A stretch of DNA of 64,000 nt from Minisyncoccus sp023229485 (GCA_041663645.1 JBAYMH010000001.1:108783-172782); one strand, 5' to 3'; shown: positions 41,943-51,370, numbered from the stretch's first letter. Notes: generated by a model from the sequence alone, not told the origin. Translations and numbers: made by a program.

Positions 41943-42827
41943 ATGGCAGGAAAAGGCTTAGAATCATTAATACCAAGAAAAAATAATGATGGATCAATTG
42001 GAAGAAAAGAAGATTCGGTACAAAAAGATTTTATATTTTGGATTGATATAAATAAAATACACGCAAATCCATATCAACCAAGAAAAGAATTCAACGAAGA
42101 TGCCCTTAATTCTTTAGCCGAGTCTATTAAGAAGTATGGCGTATTGCAGCCGATTATCGTCACTAGGCTAGAGAAAAAGACAGAAATGGGTGTCGTTACT
42201 GAATATCAAATTATTGCGGGTGAACGTCGATTTAGAGCCTCAAAAATAGTTGGATTAAAACAAATACCAGTAATAATCAAAGAGAGAAACGATCAAGAGA
42301 AGTTAGAGATTGCCTTAATTGAGAACGTCCAGAGAAAAAATCTTAATCCAATTGATAAAGCAGAAGCCTTGAATCAGTTGAAAGAAGAGTTTGGCCTGAT
42401 TGACAAAGAAATTGCTCAGATCGCAGGTCTTAGTCGAGAGTCAGTATCGAATAGTCTAAGGATATTATCACTTCCAGAGAAAATAATCCAAGCACTTAGA
42501 GAAGAAAGGATTACCGAAGGGCATGCAAGAGCATTGTTATCAATTAAAGAGGTTGATATTCAGGAAAAAGTTTTTGAAGAAATATTAGCGAATAGCTATA
42601 GCGTTAGAGATGTTGAAAAAATTTCTCGAGGAGAAAAACCAAAAGGGAAAAAATCATCAAGAATATTGGCAGGACATTTTGAAAATAAAGATAATTTTGA
42701 GAAAAAAGTAAAATCTTTATTTAATTACGAAAAACTAAAAGTAAATAATAAAAGAGGAAAAATTCAGCTCGTTGTCGATTTTGATTCAGAAAACGATTTC
42801 AAAAACTGGATAAAAAACTTTAAATAA
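41943..42827 (+). CDS. parB: Chromosome-partitioning protein ParB (Spo0J)
   Basis: This 294-residue ParB has MAGKGLESLIP at the start, the CTPase/ParB box IHANPYQPRKEF and AGERRFRASK, the HTH region EKIAQIAGLSRESVSNSLRILSLPEKI-like, and a C-terminal dimer domain. It binds parS sites (TGTTTCACGTGAAACA-like) and loads SMC. I did not find a parS in the neighbourhood. Translation starts at ATG 41943 with no strong SD. Order parA-parB is standard and near the origin in many bacteria, but no oriC marker is visible. Confidence 0.95.
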   Translation: MAGKGLESLIPRKNNDGSIGRKEDSVQKDFIFWIDINKIHANPYQPRKEFNEDALNSLAESIKKYGVLQPIIVTRLEKKTEMGVVTEYQIIAGERRFRASKIVGLKQIPVIIKERNDQEKLEIALIENVQRKNLNPIDKAEALNQLKEEFGLIDKEIAQIAGLSRESVSNSLRILSLPEKIIQALREERITEGHARALLSIKEVDIQEKVFEEILANSYSVRDVEKISRGEKPKGKKSSRILAGHFENKDNFEKKVKSLFNYEKLKVNNKRGKIQLVVDFDSENDFKNWIKNFK

Positions 42828-42834
42828 TATTTAC

Positions 42835-43176
42835 ATGGACAAAAAACAAACAAAAATTTATATCTTATTCTTTGTTTTTCTTTTGTCTGTTGTCTGTTTT
42901 TCTTATGCAAAATTCATTATTTTTAAGGATTATTATATCAAAATAGAGGTTCCCTGTAATCCGGATATCGAAAATTGCTTTGTTTCCGAGTGTAAAGAAG
43001 ATGATGATTGTAAGGAGTTGAATTATTACAAATTAATCAAGAAAAAAGCTTATAGCTTTCCCTCTTGTAGTCAAGATTCCTTAGATTGCTCATATGCCGA
43101 ATGCAACAAAGACGTTTGTGAAGAAATTTTTTGCAATGAATCCATTGTTCCAGAAGGTGAACATTGTAACAAATAA
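42835..43176 (+). CDS. Cys-rich exported protein (113 aa)
   Basis: This protein has a signal anchor (residues 9-27) and an outward Cys-rich domain with ten or so Cys in pairs (CNPDIENC, CKEDDDC, CSQDSLDC, CNKDVC, CNES). I have seen this layout in small conserved patescibacterial proteins of unknown role. It lies 7 bp after parB. The Cys pairs suggest disulfides formed outside the membrane. No enzyme motif is seen. Confidence 0.65.
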   Translation: MDKKQTKIYILFFVFLLSVVCFSYAKFIIFKDYYIKIEVPCNPDIENCFVSECKEDDDCKELNYYKLIKKKAYSFPSCSQDSLDCSYAECNKDVCEEIFCNESIVPEGEHCNK

Positions 43177-43206
43177 CCCGTTTAAAAACTATTAATCCGT
43201 AATTTT

Positions 43207-44499
43207 ATGAAAATTTTAGTTATTTCAGGTGAACTCATCGGCGGAGACTTAGCCTATAGATTGAAAAAAGAAGGAAATGAAGTTAGGTTGTATATAGAAG
43301 ATACCGATAGAGAGGATTGTTTTGATGGCATGCTTGATAAAACAAAAGATTGGGAAAAAGAGCTAGAATGGGTAGGCAAAGATGGTCTTATCGTATTTGA
43401 TGATATCGGCTATGGTAAAGAGCAAGATGAATTAAGAGCAGAAGGATACACGGTTTTCGGCGGTTGTGAAGAAGGCGATAAATTGGAAATGGATAGAGAG
43501 TATGCTCAAAAAATTTTTAAAGAATATGGTATTAAAACTATTGAAACTATTAATTTCAAAAACATAAAATCAGCAATTGATTATATAGAAAAAAATAAGG
43601 ATGCTTGGGTCGTAAAACAAAATGCTCATTTAAGCTCTCTTTGCTATGTTGGACGTATGGAGAATGGAGCCGACGCTTTAAGTTTACTTAAAAGTCACGG
43701 CAAATATTTTAAAAATGACTTCTCGGTCAGTTTGCAAAAAAAAGTTGAAGGCATTGAAGTGGGTGTCGCCAGATATTTTAATGGTACTGATTGGATTGGC
43801 CCCACCGAAATGAACATTGAATGTAAGCGTTTTTTGAACGAGGACATTGGTCCATTAACGGGAGAAATGGGAACTGTCATGTGGTACGAGACGGAAGAAA
43901 ATGGACTATTTAAAGAAACTTTAAAGAAATTAAAACCTTATTTGCAAAAAATTAATTATAAGGGAGATATTGATATTAATTGCATAATAAATGAATCTAA
44001 TGTGTTTCCGCTTGAAGCTACAATGAGACTTGGTTCTCCTGCGGTTAAATTACAAGACGAAATACATCTTTCTCGCTGGACAGATTTTTTAATGGCAGGA
44101 GCAAAAGGAGAGCCTTTTGACTTAGAGCACAAGGATGGATATTCGGTGGTTGTTTCAATTACGATTCCTCCCTTTCCCTACGACGTGACTTTTAATTCGT
44201 ACTTAAAGGGAGTTGGTATTTTTTTCAAAGAAAAATTAACACCAGAAGAGGAATTAATGGTACATTTTGAAGAAGCTTCGTATGATGAAAGTGATGATAG
44301 TTATTATATTTCAGGAAGCAGTGGTAGTATTTTATTTATTACTGGCACCGAAAAGACAGTCGATGGAGCAAGAAAGAAGGTTTATGGCCTGATTGATAAG
44401 ATAATTATACCAAAAATGATGTACAGGACTGATATCGGATTGAATTTTTTAAATAAAGACATGGAATTGCTGAAGAAGTGGAACTGGATTAATAAATAA
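43207..44499 (+). CDS. PurD-like ATP-grasp protein
   Basis: This 430-residue protein resembles phosphoribosylamine-glycine ligase: an N-terminal Rossmann part (ILVISGELIGGDLAYRLKKEG), the B-domain VVKQNAHLSSLCYVG, an ATP-grasp core with ECKRF, TGEMGTVMWYE, GDIDINCIINE and EATMRLGSPAVKLQ, and the C-terminal PurD domain. The N-terminal Gly-rich motif differs from normal PurD (GxGGREHA), and no other purine genes are nearby, so another amide- or peptide-bond-forming role is possible. Confidence 0.75.
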   Translation: MKILVISGELIGGDLAYRLKKEGNEVRLYIEDTDREDCFDGMLDKTKDWEKELEWVGKDGLIVFDDIGYGKEQDELRAEGYTVFGGCEEGDKLEMDREYAQKIFKEYGIKTIETINFKNIKSAIDYIEKNKDAWVVKQNAHLSSLCYVGRMENGADALSLLKSHGKYFKNDFSVSLQKKVEGIEVGVARYFNGTDWIGPTEMNIECKRFLNEDIGPLTGEMGTVMWYETEENGLFKETLKKLKPYLQKINYKGDIDINCIINESNVFPLEATMRLGSPAVKLQDEIHLSRWTDFLMAGAKGEPFDLEHKDGYSVVVSITIPPFPYDVTFNSYLKGVGIFFKEKLTPEEELMVHFEEASYDESDDSYYISGSSGSILFITGTEKTVDGARKKVYGLIDKIIIPKMMYRTDIGLNFLNKDMELLKKWNWINK

Positions 44500-44515
44500 T
44501 TAAGAAAATAAATTT

Positions 44516-46252
44516 ATGTTTTGTACGGACGTTCCGGCACCATTTTTATTAATTTTTTCAGAAACTGTTCCTCAGTTATTATATTTTTCACATATTCCCA
44601 CTGCTTTTATAGCTTTGATTTTAGGATTTTTTGTTTTTTCAAAAACAAGAAAGGGTAGAAATAAATTTGCTGGGCAACTTCTTTTGATTGTGTCATTACT
44701 GTTCACTGTTTGGTCAATACTTGATATTATTCTTTGGACCAATATTGACAGCGATAGGGTAGCTTTTGTTTGGTCAATAATAAACTTTATGGCGTTACTA
44801 GTATCTTCCTGTACGTTATATTTTTCTTATGTTTTTTTGGAAAACAAAGATGCTCCTTTACCATTTAAGGTTTTAATCGGTTTTTTATTATTATCATACG
44901 CTGTATTTATCCCAACAAATATTAATTTAGATATTTTTAATCTTTCAAATTGCGAATTTGAAGAAGGGCTACTAGTAAACTATTATTATTTTCTCGAAAT
45001 AGTCTTTTTTTCTTGCTTATTAATATACCTAATAAAAAAAATAGCAAAAGCTGGCAAGGAAAGAAAAAAAATAATAGCATTATTTTCCTTAGGAGTAATT
45101 TGCTTTTTATTATCTTTTTCGGGATCAAATTTATTTGGAAATATTACTAAGCATTGGGAAATTGCTCAATATGGCTTATTCGGCATGCCTCTTTTTATGG
45201 CCTTTTTGATTTACTTGATAATTGAGTATAGAGTCTTTAATATTAAATTATTAGCTGCTCAAGCCTTAATAATCTCAATAATCATACTAATTGGCTCACA
45301 ATTCTTTTTTATCCAGACTGATACTAATAGAACATTGACTGCCATAATTTTGTTCTTAGTAATAATTTTTGGATTCTGGTTAGTTAAATCAGTTAAAAAA
45401 GAATACGAACAAAAGGAAGAACTAGAGATTGCAAACATTGAACTTAAAAAGTTAGATCAAGCCAAGTCGGATTTTATCAATATCGCTTCTCATCAATTAC
45501 GAACACCGATTACAGTTATTCAAGGAGTTGCCTCCATGATGCTTGAAGGTGATATGGATAAAATGCCATTAAAAGAAAAACAAGAATTTTATCGAGCTGT
45601 TTATGATAAGAGCAGGAAATTACAGACGATTATTCATGATATTTTAAATTCTACGGAGCTTGAAGGAAAGGAGTATAACGCAATGGATGAAAAAATGAAT
45701 TCAATCGACCTGCAGGAACTTATTGGTAAAGTAATAAAGGATTTTGAAGTGGAAGCAAAAGAAAGGGACTTGGATTTAATTTTTATTCCAACCAAAGAAA
45801 ATATACCAAAAATTAATGGACAAGAAAAATATTTAGAAGAGGCATTTATCAATTTAATAAATAATGCTGTAAAGTATACCCCATCAGGAAAAATAACTAA
45901 CGAGATAAGGATAGCCAGAACAAAAAAGGGACGTGCAAAAATTGAAATAAGTATAGAAAACAACAAAGATAATAAAGGTGTTCTTATAAAAATAAAAGAC
46001 AATGGGATCGGCATTCCAGTCGAAGCCGCACCAAATTTATTTAAAAGGTTTTCAAGGGCTAAAAATGCTGTTAATATGTACACAGATGGAACTGGACTAG
46101 GCCTATATATAGTCAAAGAAATCGTAGAGGGGCACGGAGGGAAGGTTTGGTTCGAGAGTGAATTAAATAAGGGAACGACATTTTTTGTAGATCTACCGAT
46201 AGTGACAAAAGAACTAAATATTAAGAAGAGAATTTTAAGCAAGGATAGTTAA
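44516..46252 (+). CDS. Sensor histidine kinase with 7-TM N terminus
   Basis: The 578-residue protein has about eight membrane helices in the first 290 residues (7TM-type sensor), a short coiled coil, and a HisKA-HATPase core: SHQLRTPITVIQGV (phosphorylated His326), N box FINLINNAVKYTPSG, G1 DNGIGIP, F box FKRFSRAKNA and G2 GTGLGLYIVKE. It lies 10 bp before a receiver-only response regulator, its likely partner. The signal is unknown. Confidence 0.93.
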   Translation: MFCTDVPAPFLLIFSETVPQLLYFSHIPTAFIALILGFFVFSKTRKGRNKFAGQLLLIVSLLFTVWSILDIILWTNIDSDRVAFVWSIINFMALLVSSCTLYFSYVFLENKDAPLPFKVLIGFLLLSYAVFIPTNINLDIFNLSNCEFEEGLLVNYYYFLEIVFFSCLLIYLIKKIAKAGKERKKIIALFSLGVICFLLSFSGSNLFGNITKHWEIAQYGLFGMPLFMAFLIYLIIEYRVFNIKLLAAQALIISIIILIGSQFFFIQTDTNRTLTAIILFLVIIFGFWLVKSVKKEYEQKEELEIANIELKKLDQAKSDFINIASHQLRTPITVIQGVASMMLEGDMDKMPLKEKQEFYRAVYDKSRKLQTIIHDILNSTELEGKEYNAMDEKMNSIDLQELIGKVIKDFEVEAKERDLDLIFIPTKENIPKINGQEKYLEEAFINLINNAVKYTPSGKITNEIRIARTKKGRAKIEISIENNKDNKGVLIKIKDNGIGIPVEAAPNLFKRFSRAKNAVNMYTDGTGLGLYIVKEIVEGHGGKVWFESELNKGTTFFVDLPIVTKELNIKKRILSKDS

Positions 46253-46262
46253 ATGTAAAAAT

Positions 46263-46625
46263 ATGACAAAGGTTTTGCTCATAGAAGATGATCCTATTCA
46301 AATAATGATTTTAGGAACTAAAATGAAAATTGAAGGCATACTTTGTATTGTAGCAAGAAATGGAAAAGAGGCACTAATAGCAGCGACGTCTGAAAAACCA
46401 GATATTATTCTTTCCGATATTCTTCTAGGAGCTGAAAATGGATTAGATATTGTAGAAAAAATTAAGAAAAATAAAAAAACAAAAGATATCCCTATTATAA
46501 TTTTTACGAATTATGCGGACAAGAAGGCCATGGAGCGAGCGGAAAGTATTGGAGTGGTGGAATATATTATCAAATCGGGAGTGACACCTAAAAAAATAAT
46601 AGAAAAAATTAGGGGATATAACTAA
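46263..46625 (+). CDS. Receiver-only response regulator
   Basis: This 120-residue CheY-like protein has the acidic pocket EDD (residues 8-10), phospho-acceptor Asp52 in LSDILLG, Thr in IIIFTN and Lys in YIIKSG. It has no output domain, so it would act by protein contact. The kinase gene is directly upstream. A terminator follows. Confidence 0.93.
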   Translation: MTKVLLIEDDPIQIMILGTKMKIEGILCIVARNGKEALIAATSEKPDIILSDILLGAENGLDIVEKIKKNKKTKDIPIIIFTNYADKKAMERAESIGVVEYIIKSGVTPKKIIEKIRGYN

Positions 46626-46635
46626 AATAGTAATA

Positions 46636-46663
46636 AAAAAGACCGAATAGTTCGGTTTTTTTG
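46636..46663 (+). terminator. Terminator after the two-component pair
   Basis: AAAAAAGACCGAA-TAG-TTCGGTTTTTTT has a strong stem and a T run. Confidence 0.85.
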
Positions 46664-46686
46664 TTCTAAAACAAAGAGGTAAAGTA

Positions 46687-46714
46687 TTGACAATAATATA
46701 AAATATGTTATTAT
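46687..46714 (+). promoter_or_regulatory. Promoter of the EamA-like gene
   Basis: TTGACA (46687-46692), a 16-nt spacer and TATTAT (46709-46714) lie about 30 nt before the start. Confidence 0.65.
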
Positions 46715-46745
46715 TAATCACAGAAACTTGATTTATAGGAGAGTG

Positions 46746-47627
46746 TTGAAAACGCTATATTTTTTGGCTCCAATCTTATACGCGGCCGCAAATCTGGCCG
46801 ATAAAATCCTCGTAACAGGAGACGACGAGGATACCGATCCAGGAGCGCTTTTGGCACTCTCTGGATTGTTTGCAGGAGTATTCGCCATTTTTTTCGGCCT
46901 GTATATTGTATATACAGGGCGACCACTTGGCGATATCGCGGACATCATGATGCTGACAGCGGTAGGTGCCATCTATTACAGTGCCATTTGGATATACTTG
47001 GCAATGTTAAAAGAAGACGAAACTTCAAACGTCACCGCATGGTTTCAAGTAATTCCATTATTTGGAATTCTTGGGGCCTTTCTGGTACTAGGAGAAGCAC
47101 CCACTGCACTTCAAGTGATTGCCGTTCCTTTGATAGTGATAGGAGGCTTTATGCTTTCCTATCAAAAGGGAAAAACAAACAAAACTATTGTCTTTTGGAT
47201 GATAGTTTCAGCAGGGTTAGTCGCCTTATACGACATCTCGTTTGCCCAGTACGGGAGGAATATTGACGAATTCAGTGCAATATTCTTTATGTTACTTGGT
47301 AAGACAATTACAGGATTCGTATTCTTGGCAATCGACAAGAAGGCACAAAGAGGGTTTATGATTGGTGTAAGAACCAGAATCAAAACCCAATTCGTGTCGG
47401 AGTCAGTCAATACGCTGGCTGATATTTCCTTGTATGCCAGTCTTTTATTCTATCCGGTATTACTGGTCCAAGGAATAAGCGCCCTTCAGCCAATGTGCGT
47501 GCTGATTGGAGCAATTATCCTTGGGCGGTGGTATCCACAGGTAAAAGAGGATGCTGAAGGCACGAGCCTTCATTGGAAATTAATCAGCTTGGTACTGATG
47601 ATAGCGGGAGGAATATTCCTCTCATAG
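46746..47627 (+). CDS. EamA/DMT-family membrane transporter
   Basis: This protein of about 293 residues has ten hydrophobic segments in two halves, as in drug/metabolite transporters (for example YSAIWIYLAMLKEDETSNVTAWFQVIPLFGILGAFLVLGEAPTALQVIAVPLIVIGGFML, the EamA repeat). The likely start is TTG 46746 behind AGGAG; GTG 46743 and TTG 46728 are alternatives. The gene is visibly richer in G and C than its neighbours (for example a GCGGCCGC near 46782), suggesting transfer. The substrate is unknown. Confidence 0.82.
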   Translation: MKTLYFLAPILYAAANLADKILVTGDDEDTDPGALLALSGLFAGVFAIFFGLYIVYTGRPLGDIADIMMLTAVGAIYYSAIWIYLAMLKEDETSNVTAWFQVIPLFGILGAFLVLGEAPTALQVIAVPLIVIGGFMLSYQKGKTNKTIVFWMIVSAGLVALYDISFAQYGRNIDEFSAIFFMLLGKTITGFVFLAIDKKAQRGFMIGVRTRIKTQFVSESVNTLADISLYASLLFYPVLLVQGISALQPMCVLIGAIILGRWYPQVKEDAEGTSLHWKLISLVLMIAGGIFLS

Positions 47628-47660
47628 CCATATTTAAGATTAAATATGGTTCTTTTTTTA
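47628..47660 (+). terminator. Terminator between EamA-like gene and topA
   Basis: CCATATTTA-AGAT-TAAATATGG is followed by TTCTTTTTTT on the plus strand, between converging genes. Confidence 0.8.
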
Positions 47661-49673
47661 TTTACATTTTGGGTCCGAACATTTTGTTTTCTTTCCTTTT
47701 TCAACCATCAATGCTTCACACTTCGGACATTTCTCATTGATTGGTTTGTCCCATAGGGCAAAGTCGCAGTCAGGCCAATTAGGACAGCCATAAAATATCT
47801 TTCCTTTTTTGGTTCTTTTTTGTACTATTTCGGCTTGTCCGCATTTTGGACAAGTAATGCCAGTTTTTTGTGCAGGACTTTTTTCAACCGATTCAATATG
47901 TTTACAGTCAGGGTATCCAGGACAAGCCAAGAATTTTCCAAACCTACCCATCTTGGTTATTAGATTTTTTCCACATTTCGGACAAACCTTATCCGATATT
48001 TCGTCGGGTATTTCGGTACGCTTCACTTCATCATATTTTTTGAGTAAATTTGCTTCAAATGGATCATAAAATCCGCGCAAGGTATCTATCCATTCTCTTT
48101 TACCTCTGGCTATCTGATCCAAGTCTTTTTCCATCTTTGCAGTGAATTTTATATCAACAATATTTGGAAAATGCTCAATCAATAAATCAACCACAGCAAA
48201 TCCGATTTCAGTTGGAAAAAATCTTTTGTCCTCATTCTTATTCGTATAATTTCTATCTTGGATAGTAGAAATAATCGAAGCATAAGTAGCAGGTCTTCCA
48301 ATTTCGTTTTCCTCCATCTCTTTAATCAGCGATGCTTCGTTATATCTGGCTGGTGGTTGAGTGAAATGTTGGTCAGTATTTATCTTTATTAAATCCGGCT
48401 TATCTCCTTCCTTTAGGTCGGGAATATTTCTTTCAGTTGATTTTATCGGATACACTTTTAAAAATCCTTCAAATTTCAAATGTAATCCGCTTGCCTGAAG
48501 AGTGTAATCATTTTCAGTTTCAATTATGGCTTTGGTTGAAGCAAAGATAGCATCTTTCATTTGACAAGCAACAAATCTTGTCCAAATTAATTTGTAAAGT
48601 TTTTTCTGTTTTTCGTCTCCAGTAAATTTGTCAGGGGTTAGTTCCACATTTGTTGGTCTTATAGCCTCATGTGCTTCTTGAGCCCTTCCTTTGGTTTTGA
48701 ATCGTCTTGGGGCGGCAGAGTAATCAACCCCAAAAGTTGATTCTATATATGCTTTTGCACCTGCAAGTGATTGCTCGGATAGATTTAGCGAGTCTGTTCT
48801 GTGATAGGTAATAGTACCTTTTTCATATAATCCCTGAGCAACCGACATTGTAAATTTTGATGGATATCCAAGTTTCTTTGATGCTTCTTGTTGTAGCGTT
48901 GATGTTGTAAAAGGAGGCAAGGCATGACGAAGGAGGTCTTTATTTTCAATTTTGGACACAGTATATTTTGCCTGTTCCAACTCTGCTTTTATTTTTTCAG
49001 CCTCTTCGCTTGTTCTTATCTCTAACTTTTCAATAGCCTTATCCTTGTATTTTATCAAATCAGCAACAAAGTTTTCTTCTTTTTGTTTTAGGTCGGCCGA
49101 AACACTCCAATACTCTTCGGGAATAAATTTTTGAATTTCTCTCTCTCGGTCAACTATTAGTCGGACAGCAATCGATTGAACTCTTCCAGCAGATAATTTT
49201 TTAGCAACTTTTTTCCATAAAAAGGGGGATAGCTTGTAACCAACAATCCTATCCAAAACACGTCGTGCTTGTTGAGCGTTAACAAGATTTAAATCCAGTG
49301 CTGAAGGATGTTTGAGGGAATTATCGATAGCTTCTTTGGTGATTTCGTGAAAGGTTATCCTTTTATAAGGTCGTCCTTCGAGCTTTAGTGCTTCAATCAA
49401 ATGCCAAGAAATAGCTTCTCCTTCACGATCCGGGTCGGTTGCAAGAAAAACAACTTCAGCTTTTTCGACTTCCTTTTTTAAAGCAGTAACATTCTTTTTA
49501 GCCTTCATTGGGACAATATACTTTACCTTAAAGTCTTTTTCGGGATCAACGCCCAGTTCACTTTTTGGCAAATCACGAATATGTCCATAGGATGACATAA
49601 CCGTATATTCCTTGCCTAGAAATTTTTTGATTGTTCCTGCTTTTGTTGGACTTTCTACAATAATTAATTTCAT
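47658..49673 (-). CDS. topA: DNA topoisomerase I
   Basis: TopA relaxes negative supercoils. The 671-residue protein has the Toprim domain (IIVESPTKAGTIKKFLG; DPDREGEAISWHL), the type IA core with the active-site Tyr in GTITYHRTDS near residue 300, SAGRVQSIAVRLI, and three C-terminal zinc ribbons (CPKCG ... CPGYPDC; CPKCG ... CPNWPDC; CPKCE ... CSDPKC). The length is a little shorter than usual (about 700-860). The dprA gene is 6 bp upstream, and pth-dprA-topA probably form one operon. Confidence 0.95.
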   Translation of the reverse strand: MKLIIVESPTKAGTIKKFLGKEYTVMSSYGHIRDLPKSELGVDPEKDFKVKYIVPMKAKKNVTALKKEVEKAEVVFLATDPDREGEAISWHLIEALKLEGRPYKRITFHEITKEAIDNSLKHPSALDLNLVNAQQARRVLDRIVGYKLSPFLWKKVAKKLSAGRVQSIAVRLIVDREREIQKFIPEEYWSVSADLKQKEENFVADLIKYKDKAIEKLEIRTSEEAEKIKAELEQAKYTVSKIENKDLLRHALPPFTTSTLQQEASKKLGYPSKFTMSVAQGLYEKGTITYHRTDSLNLSEQSLAGAKAYIESTFGVDYSAAPRRFKTKGRAQEAHEAIRPTNVELTPDKFTGDEKQKKLYKLIWTRFVACQMKDAIFASTKAIIETENDYTLQASGLHLKFEGFLKVYPIKSTERNIPDLKEGDKPDLIKINTDQHFTQPPARYNEASLIKEMEENEIGRPATYASIISTIQDRNYTNKNEDKRFFPTEIGFAVVDLLIEHFPNIVDIKFTAKMEKDLDQIARGKREWIDTLRGFYDPFEANLLKKYDEVKRTEIPDEISDKVCPKCGKNLITKMGRFGKFLACPGYPDCKHIESVEKSPAQKTGITCPKCGQAEIVQKRTKKGKIFYGCPNWPDCDFALWDKPINEKCPKCEALMVEKGKKTKCSDPKCK

Positions 49674-49679
49674 GAATGT

Positions 49680-50609
49680 CTATTTAATTAAATAATTTCT
49701 TTCCCTTATATCGATTATTTTATTTTTGATTTCCAAAATTGTTAATGTTGCAATAATGTCTGCTGGAGTAAGCCCAGATAATTTTATTAGTTCTTCAATT
49801 CCAAGAGGTATTTCTGATTTTGAAAGTAGGGTAAGGATAATTTTTTCACTATTGTTATCACCATTAATTTCTATATCCTTATCATCTTTATAGACGAGTG
49901 GTAAATTATTATTTTTGAATTCAGTAAATATATCTTTTGCGTCAGTAATTATTTTAGCTCCATTTTTAATTAACTCAAGGCATCCTTTTGAGTTTTGGGC
50001 ATAAATTGAATTTGGGATGGCAAAAACATTCTTTCCTTGTTTTTTTGCATAGTCAGCAGTAATCAGTGAGCCAGATTTTAATCGTGCTTCAACTACTAAC
50101 ACTCCGAACGAGAGTCCAGCGATTATTCTATTTCGTTCTGGAAAACTGTACTTAGTAGGCTTGGTACCAATCGGATATTCAGAAACAATTAATCCATCAT
50201 TTTTTAATATTTTTTCAGCTAATTTGTAGTTTTCCTTTGGATAAAAACTATTATAATCAATTCCAGAACCCAAAACTGCAACTGTACGCTTATTGTTACT
50301 AGTCGCACAATCATGGGCAATCGCATCAATTCCCTTAGCTAGTCCAGAAACTATTACGATATTAGACTTTGCGATTTTTTGTCCAATATCTTTACAAACT
50401 CGCACTCCATAATCACTTGGAATTCTTGATCCAACTATTGCCAAGTAATTTTCATCCTTGCGAAAAAGTTTACCAGCATAATAAAGAACCTTAGGAGGAT
50501 TTTTTATTCTCTTTAAGACATCAGGATAATCTTTACTTTCCAAAAGGACAGTTTTTATATTAAAATTTATCACTTGAGATAATATTTTTAATATGCTCGC
50601 AGGCCTCAC
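49680..50609 (-). CDS. dprA: DNA processing protein DprA
   Basis: DprA protects incoming single-stranded DNA and loads RecA in natural transformation. The product (309 residues from ATG 50609, or about 297 from GTG 50573) has the Rossmann-like core: GSRIPSDYG, SGLAKGIDAIAHDCA, VLGSGIDYNSFYPKEN, SEYPIGTKPTKYSFPERNRIIAGLS and a C-terminal winged-helix part. The usual N-terminal SAM-like domain is almost absent. The GTG start reduces the overlap with pth from 50 to 14 bp; the choice is open. Confidence 0.92.
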   Translation of the reverse strand: MRPASILKILSQVINFNIKTVLLESKDYPDVLKRIKNPPKVLYYAGKLFRKDENYLAIVGSRIPSDYGVRVCKDIGQKIAKSNIVIVSGLAKGIDAIAHDCATSNNKRTVAVLGSGIDYNSFYPKENYKLAEKILKNDGLIVSEYPIGTKPTKYSFPERNRIIAGLSFGVLVVEARLKSGSLITADYAKKQGKNVFAIPNSIYAQNSKGCLELIKNGAKIITDAKDIFTEFKNNNLPLVYKDDKDIEINGDNNSEKIILTLLSKSEIPLGIEELIKLSGLTPADIIATLTILEIKNKIIDIRERNYLIK

Positions 50610-51126
50610 TTATTACATTTTTTAATACTTTTTCTTCGCTTTCCGTAAAATTTTTTAATACCACATCCTCTAATCCATTTTGTAAAGCTGGTATTCTGTA
50701 TGCAGGATCTTCGGAATCTATTCCTATTCTAATTCTAGTAAATTCTTTTGTCCCAACTTCTTTAATGATAGATTGAACACCTTTATGTCCAGCAGAACTC
50801 TTTCCTTTTTGAATTTTTATTTGTCCTATTTTAACATCAGCATCATCACTAACTACGATTAAGTCACTTGTTGGATTAAGCTTATAAAAATCAATTATCG
50901 TTCGAATAGATGTTCCAGATAAATTCATAAAAGACTGAGGCTTTATTATCAATGCTTCGCTATCTCGAATAAGTCCTTCCGAAACAAAAGCATTATATTT
51001 TTTTGAATGTCGGAATTTTGAAAAATTATTTTGATCCACAAAAAAATCAACTATTCTAAAGCCGATGTTGTGTCTGGTGCATTCATATTCTTTTCCAGGA
51101 TTTCCAAGTCCCACTACGATAAACAT
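50560..51126 (-). CDS. pth: Peptidyl-tRNA hydrolase
   Basis: Pth recycles peptidyl-tRNA dropped from ribosomes. The 188-residue protein has FIVVGLGNPGKEYECTRHNIGFRIVDFF (catalytic His in RHN), KPQSFMNLSGTSI and the D-D pair in VVSDDADVKIGQIKIQKGKSSAGHKGVQSI. ATG 51126 is chosen because family similarity starts there; the frame extends upstream. The 3' end overlaps dprA. Confidence 0.95.
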   Translation of the reverse strand: MFIVVGLGNPGKEYECTRHNIGFRIVDFFVDQNNFSKFRHSKKYNAFVSEGLIRDSEALIIKPQSFMNLSGTSIRTIIDFYKLNPTSDLIVVSDDADVKIGQIKIQKGKSSAGHKGVQSIIKEVGTKEFTRIRIGIDSEDPAYRIPALQNGLEDVVLKNFTESEEKVLKNVISEACEHIKNIISSDKF

Positions 51127-51149
51127 AAATGTATTATATAAGATTTTAT

Positions 51150-51196
51150 TTATTTGTAATAGTCTTGACGTAACCAATCTCTTGTATTATTGAATA
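51150..51196 (+). repeat. Cassette promoter repeat, copy 1
   Basis: A 47-nt block is repeated exactly at 51497-51543. It contains TTGACG and, 17 nt later, TATTGA (or TATTAT at a 14-nt distance), and ends just before the ATG of a tiny membrane peptide in both copies. Confidence 0.7.
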
Positions 51197-51199
51197 GGT

Positions 51200-51370
51200 A
51201 TGGATTCTTATAAGGCGGAGAAGCTTAAGGACTTGGCAATTCTAGTTTTAATATGTACTGTGTTTGTGGTAATGCTTATCTTCCTTTTTGTCATTACCCT
51301 TGATGGTACGTTGGGGATTATTCTTGGAAGGTCCTGGGATCTGGTCTTAGCGTATAGTAGAGTAAAATAG
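51200..51370 (+). CDS. Small membrane peptide (56 aa), cassette 1
   Basis: The peptide begins MDSYKAEKLKD, has one long hydrophobic helix (about residues 13-34), then a polar tail with GRSWDLVLAYSRVK. ATG 51200 lies 6 nt after the -10-like TATTGA, so it may be leaderless. It is followed by AGCAC-(loop)-GTGCT plus a T run and a 75-nt repeat. It is paired with the similar gene at 51547, which shares flanks but only the M[DE]SY start in the coding part. Confidence 0.5.
   Translation: MDSYKAEKLKDLAILVLICTVFVVMLIFLFVITLDGTLGIILGRSWDLVLAYSRVK

Noticed and set aside
42855..43176. Lipoprotein signal in the 42835 product
   Set aside because: No L-x-x-C lipobox is present near the end of the hydrophobic segment; it looks like a plain anchor.
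45634..46242. 202-codon minus-strand frame opposite the histidine kinase
   Set aside because: It mirrors the kinase core; AT-rich coding DNA often leaves open antisense frames.
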